DNA from: Gnetum montanum
Lineage: Eukaryota; Streptophyta; Gnetopsida; Gnetales; Gnetaceae
DNA length: 63,799 bases
Assembly (NCBI GenBank): GCA_015680685.1
Contig: MNCI01020108.1
Location: 282,244 to 346,042, forward strand
Reading direction: 5' to 3'
The position numbers were made by a program, and so were the translations under genes. Every line of letters starts with the position of its first letter. The first letter of the stretch is position 1. The notes beneath the pieces were generated by a model. The model saw nothing but the letters and a program-made list of their open reading frames with translations. It had not been told where the DNA came from and made no database searches. Below are positions 58,866 through 63,799 of this stretch, piece by piece.

Positions 58866-61191
58866 TCAGCATAGATGGCCATCTTCCCCATGACTAACTT
58901 GGAAGGAGGAGATCTGAAAAATAGAACAAGCATGTTCATTAGTTGAGGCAGTATTTACACTTGCATGTCTTGGTTCTAGGAAAAGTTTAATTTGTTGGAT
59001 ATTGACCAACTGCTTTTTATTTAGCTTGTCACGTTTGTAAATTATCATGGCCCTAGAGGGAAAGGTTTGATCAATTATATAAGGTCCCTCCCACAATGTT
59101 TGAAATTTTTCCTTTTAAGGCACATGTGTGGGGTTCCAGTAGAGAACCTTATCTCTTGGTTGAAACTTTACTTTCCTAATTCTAAGATCATGGCATTACT
59201 TGCTAAATGCCTTGTTCACATCATTCAAGGATAGGACCACTAAGAAATTTTCATCTAGCATGTTTAAATTGATCAATATTTCTTTCTGTGTTAGACTTAG
59301 GTTAAGGTTTAATTCATAGGCCATTAAGAGTGTATGGAGCTCAGATTGAATCGAGAGCATTGGAAGTTTTTCATACACTAACTCATAGGAAGAATATCCA
59401 ATAAGAAGTTTCCAAGTTGATTAGTAAGCCTAGAGAGCATCATTAATTTTTGTGCTCCAATCCTTTCTATATTTGCTAATGATTCATGTTAATATTTTTG
59501 TAATCTCCCGGTTGGTTACCTCTACTTGAAGATTGGCTTGGAGGTGGTAAGGTGTTGTTAATTTATGTTCTACCTCCAAGCATTGCATTAATTTTCTAAA
59601 TGTGGTACCTATGAAATGAGTTCCATTATCAGAAATTAGTGAGCATGGCACCCCAAACCTATTTACAATATGTTGTTGTATAAATATGGCGGCAATGGAT
59701 GATGTGCAATCTATAACAGCTACCACTTTAGTCCATTTTGTGCAGTAATCTTACTTTCCTATTAGACATGTGTGTGATGGGATCCATGAAGTTAATGCCT
59801 CATGTGTTGAAAGGTTCTAGTGGTTGAATCCACTATTGAGGACCTTTCATATGAGTGGTCATCCCCCCATCATGTTGACAACTTTTACAAGACTTGATAA
59901 ACTAGTGAGCATCCCTGAAGATTGTAGGCCAATAGTATCCTACCATTCTGATTTTTATAGCCATATGTCTCCCTTCGTAGTGATCTCTGCAAGGCCCTTC
60001 ATGAGCATCCTAGAGAATGTGCAGTTAACCTTTGTCAAGGACACACCAATGAATCAGGCTATTGACACACACCTTGTAAACGTGTCCATTGATTTCCATG
60101 AAGTATTTGACTTGATGAAGAAATTGTTGCTTTTTACTAAAATCCAAGTCTTGTGGCATCTCTTGAGTGAGAAGATATATGAGAATGTCATTATACCATA
60201 TTTCTTTTTTAGGCATTTGTTCATTTATTACTCTAGTAAAGAGGAGTTCATCTGGAAACTGATCAGAGAGTAGGCTTTCCTTCTCTTTATTATCCCATCT
60301 TAAGCAAGAAACATGGTCAGCAATCACATTCTCAATTCCATTTCAATCTACCATAGTAAGATTGAATTCCTATGAGATCACAAGCCATCGTATAACACAA
60401 GGGCTCACCACTGGCTTATTCATAAGGAAGTGAATTACACTATGGTTCGTATGTACAAATACCTTATAACCTAGCACATAATGTTTAAACTTTTCTAACA
60501 CATACACCACTGTCATTAATTCTTTTTTCATGGTGGTGTAATTCAACTGTGCCCTTAGATTGCTTCTACATGTGCAATGGATATAATATGGATGTTTCTT
60601 ATCATCCATCTGTGTGAGCACTACTCCCAAAGCATAGTTAGATGCATCTATCATGATATGGAATGCTTGTGACCAATTTGGTGCTTATAGGATTGGTGTT
60701 TCTATGAGTTATTCTTTTACTTGTTGGAATGCATTTTCACATTCCTTGGTCCAAATGAAAGCTGCATCTTTCTTTGTAAGTTCTACCAATAGCTTTGCAA
60801 TCTTAGAGAAATTCTCAATAAAGCGTCGATAGTAACTAGTGTGTCCAAGGAATGACCGATCATCTTTAACAAACTCTGATTAGTGTGTTATTCCTTGGAT
60901 GACCCTTATCTTTTCTAGGTCTACTCAATCTCTTTTTATGAAACTTGATGCCCTAACATAATGCCTTCTTGGACTATGAGATGGCTCTTTTGCCAGTTGA
61001 GTTGTAGGCTTGTCTCAACACATCTCTTCAGTACTTGCTCAAGTTGGTCTAAGCATTGCTCAAGTCAATCTAAGCATTGCTCAAAGGTAGCTTCATAGGT
61101 GGAGAAGTCATCCATGAATACTTCAACACCACTACCAATCTATTGTTGAAAGATACTAAGGACCAAGCATTAAAATGTTATAGGGACATTA
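58866..61191 (-). pseudogene. Gypsy G5 pol (RT end, RNase H, integrase), broken
   Basis: From the 5' side: RT thumb remnants (61190-60700), RNase H with MIDASNYALGVVLTQMDDKK (60654-60595) and TNHSVIHFLMNKP, the connection DQFPDELLFTRVINEQ, the integrase zinc-finger region MEINGHVYKVC, the core with VVAVIDCTSSIAAIFIQQH and SLISDNGTHF (59726-59620, second Asp kept), EHKLTTPYH, and C-terminal MWEGPYIIDQTFPSRAM (59096-59046). Stops and small indels throughout. Confidence 0.84.
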
Positions 61192-61265
61192 AAAAATGAT
61201 GTTAACTAAGCCCAACTACTGGATGAGGTAACAAGATAACTAAAAACAGAATCACTCACCCCTTC
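61192..61265. other. 74-bp junction between G5 and G6
   Basis: Does not match the RT of G2 on one side or an LTR on the other. It may be target DNA left after G5 was truncated. No feature recognised. Confidence 0.5.
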
Positions 61266-62048
61266 TGATGAGTGGCGAGGTACCCCTACACTTAACCATA
61301 CGAATATGAGTGTCTCACGCACGATCTGGTCGAACTACAAGGACTAAGTGCTTACGCGCCTTAATGGAACACTTAAGGTTAATCAATCATTGTCCTCCTA
61401 AACTTACCTGTATTGTCACAGTTGTATGGTTAAGTAAGTTTGAGGTATGTGATTTTTATATCTTTTATTTTTTTAACGCCTATGCTAATAGGGAGAGGGT
61501 GAAGAGACTAAGTGACTAACTTATATTAACTATTCACTAACTAATTTCTAATTTTCCTAGCACCAGTTTCCATTCCCACTTGCCACACACACCCTGAACT
61601 AGTGTAACGCTATTGGGATTACCAAACGCTACGCGTTACTGGGTTACCAAGCATTACACACGTGCTCGAAGTGGTCGTACTGAATGCACTTAACTAGGAG
61701 AGTTAAGCATTGAAAGACATTAACTATCTAGGAAAGCATTTAAACATTTAACAATAATTAAATCCTATTTAGCTTAGTCCATATGCTGCAAGGTTTATCA
61801 GAAAGTTCATCTTTATTTCTGTATAGAAATATGTGCTCAAGTACAATTTGCTCGAATAAAGATCTGTTCACTTTGAGACTCCTACTGCAGGCACATGGAA
61901 ATTATTCTAACTCTGGAATGGTAAAACTGCTATAGTTTGGCTAAGGGTCTAGATCTAGATGGAGAAACAAGGGAAAGCCGCCTGTTATTTATAAACATGA
62001 CGGCAGGCCGTGATATCATAGGGCCCAACACAATATCGTAGCTCATCA
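61266..62048 (-). repeat. G6 3' LTR (LTR-F), 783 bp
   Basis: TGATGAGTGGCGAGG...GCTCATCA with an intact polypurine tract next to it. Minus-strand TATA ttataaataac near 61987-61997. Close to LTR-A (781 bp), including the gacaggccg(c/t)gatat U3 start. Confidence 0.88.
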
Positions 62049-62060
62049 TACCCCCATGAC
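62049..62060 (-). other. polypurine tract of G6
   Basis: Minus-strand GTCATGGGGGTA, identical to that of G2. Confidence 0.8.
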
Positions 62061-63799
62061 TAAATGAAAACTCGTCCTCGAGTTCCTTACAAAATATTGT
62101 GAAGGTATGGGATTATTGACTTGAATGACACTAATGGTGAATGGGGTGACATGTGAATGGATCATCATTACAATACATGACAAATTAGTTTTCATGACAA
62201 CAAGAGTGAACACTATACACATTTTACATCCAACCTTATCTAGCAGCTAAGAGAGAAGAGAGAAGAGAGAGAGAAAAGAAGAAGTCTATTGCTGCTAACG
62301 CCAAGATTGCGCTTTTCGTTGTCCATCCATAAGTGCATCATCAATCTTGTTCTTTGCATAACTGCTCTAGCACTAGTCCATTCCAAGTGTTTCCTCCGAA
62401 TCCAATCCATTGTTGTATGATTGCCATCTTCACACACAACATAGTCTTATATTAGCAAGGGTAAATGAATCACAATGCAGTTAATACTTTACCTCAGTGT
62501 AAGGTCCATTGGCTGAATTGTGATATGGCTAATGCAGATCTGGAGATATAATATTGGTGACTACCCGAGGTGTAGGGGTTAAGAGAAAATCAAAAAAATT
62601 GGACCAAGACCCCCATGACTGAGAGCAAACCTCCAGTAACAAGAGAATGGAAAAAGGTAAGGAATAAGAAAGATGGAGAAAAAGAAACAATGGCAATGCT
62701 GATAAAATGGATGTCAAAGATGGTGATGAACAAAATAAATGGTGATTGCAGAAATGTTTAAGGAAAAGAAATTAACTGATGCACCAAATAGGAATGCTAG
62801 TGGGTCCTCTCCAAAGCAGGCTCATGCCCTTAATGCCTTGACAATCCCACATTCAACCAGTCCGTAGACTCTAGAAATGTCATTTAGAAGTAAGAGTTAA
62901 ATTCTTAACCACAAGAATTTACCAAAAAGAAAACAATACATCAACCAAAATATGGACTATTGATACAACCGCCAATAAGGTAAAAAATGGAGAAAGAAGG
63001 ATGGTAAGGAGAGAATGGAATGGAGTCTCAAGGACAAGGTGGTGTACAACCGCTTGTGTATTAATGGTTAATGTGACTTAGTAGATGTCATTCCAAATCC
63101 AGCCTCAAACAAACCACATCTAGTGACTTCGCATTAATACATTCGGCCAATCCATCCACTTGAAGTAACAAGAATGCTTCCACCAAAGAGTCACCACCAT
63201 TCTGACGAAACGAAAAAGGAGAAAGTAGAAGGGCCTTAGTTATAGGGAACATGTTTATTCAGTTTCATAACCAGTGCTTGTAGCCCAAATGACTATTTCA
63301 TCTAAGGGGTGTGCTTTCAATTCTCACCTTTTTTTGTGTTTTGCGTGAGAACCACACCATGCAAAGACTTATTATTTTTATTAGCTTAGCTTCCCGATAA
63401 TGGAGCAACGTCAGAATGGTAAGGAAACCCCAAGGAGGAAACATCCAAGCACCCAAGAGAATGGCCAACACAAATGCATCAAGTTCCCTTGAAGTCACAC
63501 CCTTTTCAGTCCTCGAGTCCTTCCTTAGTTTGAGAAATGCCCAATCACTGATTCATTGATAGTTATTATTATTTAAGAAAAGGGAACTGTATAGTTCCAA
63601 GCCAAGAAAGATCATAGAAAGTCATGGATGCATGGATGACGTGGACTCATTGCCTATTATATCAAAAGAACCATACCAAAGTATCAACATTATAACTCAA
63701 AGGTAAAAAGCAAACGTTAGCAATCAATAAAATACAGTTCATACCGCCATCAGGAGCACTTATTAGGTGACAAACCTTAACAAAAATAAATAAATAAAC
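62061..63799 (-). other. noncoding internal region and conserved spacer of G6
   Basis: 62061-62780 has no frame I can assign; a purine-rich run gagagaagagagaagagagag lies at 62249-62275. From about 62790 the family spacer follows (gtgggtcctctccaaagcaggctcatgccc, gtgacttcgcat, agtgcttgtagcccaa, aaggggtgtgctttcaattc, accacaccatgcaaagac). No coding sequence before the window ends. Confidence 0.6.

Larger units (their letters stand above)
52748..61191 (-). mobile_element. Gypsy element G5 (Athila-like), 5' end lost
   Basis: Contains 3' LTR-E, polypurine tract (53680-53691, one C lost from the G-run complement), third ORF, spacer, integrase, RNase H and the C-terminal part of RT. Similarity to G2 stops at about 61191 inside RT. 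Gag, protease, the primer site and the 5' LTR are missing. It is close to G2 in sequence and gene order. Confidence 0.85.
61266..63799 (-). mobile_element. Gypsy element G6 (Athila-like), 3' part only
   Basis: 3' LTR-F, polypurine tract (62049-62060) and the noncoding spacer. The rest lies right of the window. The spacer landmarks begin only about 740 bp after the polypurine tract, against about 3.9 kb in G2 and G5, so the third ORF is absent or deleted. The LTR is of the G0 type. The left flank is ccttc. Confidence 0.8.

Noticed and set aside
59824-60273. 149-codon plus-strand frame
   Set aside because: It is the complement of G5 RNase H and integrase, whose family motifs are clear on the minus strand.
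1-63799. A new multi-gene system or gene cluster
   Set aside because: Apart from MES-A every recognisable gene belongs to a mobile element or is the MES pseudogene; no set of unexplained intact genes is present.

Overview
The window is nuclear DNA of a seed plant with a large, repeat-rich genome. The evidence is a GT-AG spliced gene of the plant methylesterase (MES) family, Athila-like Gypsy elements primed by plant tRNA-Asp, Ty1/Copia elements, a Mutator-like element, tRNA-derived SINE heads and LINE debris. I cannot name the species. Three bases are n, as in a draft assembly. Only one gene looks intact. Most other sequence is retrotransposon, and nearly every coding frame in it is broken by stops.

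Layout. 1-2088: start of a minus-strand Gypsy element G0 (gag, perfect tRNA-Asp primer site, LTR). 2089-5524: AT-rich intergenic DNA with SINE heads. 5525-7110: intact three-exon methylesterase gene MES-A, minus strand. 7111-9830: its upstream flank, ending in LINE debris. 9831-36408: Gypsy complex. An LTR fragment (9831-10466) abuts head-to-head the 5' LTR of a plus-strand element G1. A complete minus-strand element G2 (14171-27383) sits inside the pol gene of G1. A gag fragment of a different Gypsy lineage, G3 (about 31709-36333), has replaced the 3' part of G1, and only about 75 bp of a G1-type LTR end remains (36334-36408). 36409-51540: a second copy of the MES block. Its gene, MES-B, is a pseudogene carrying a Copia element (37339-46465) in intron 2, which itself holds a second Copia (38254-42736), and a Mutator-like element (47153-48938) just upstream of the start codon. 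51541-63799: short intergenic DNA, a truncated Gypsy LTR (52172-52747), the minus-strand Gypsy element G5 (52748-61191, 5' end lost) and the start of minus-strand Gypsy element G6 (61266 to the window end).

Main points. MES-A and MES-B are two copies of one segment, so each serves as the empty-site control for insertions in the other. This fixes the ends of the outer Copia and of the Mutator-like element to the base or nearly so. The Gypsy elements are one extended family: all have LTR ends TGATGAG...CTCATCA. They fall into two U3 types. G1, G2 and G5 have GAGGCC/GTCGAC repeats, and G2 and G5 also carry an extra third ORF between integrase and the 3' LTR. G0 and G6 have GATATC-type U3s. G6 appears to lack the third ORF. 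In G2 and G5 a U3-like motif cluster plus a TATA-like site lies just upstream of that ORF, which suggests an internal promoter.

I found no CRISPR array, organellar or prokaryotic system, or intact rRNA or tRNA gene.
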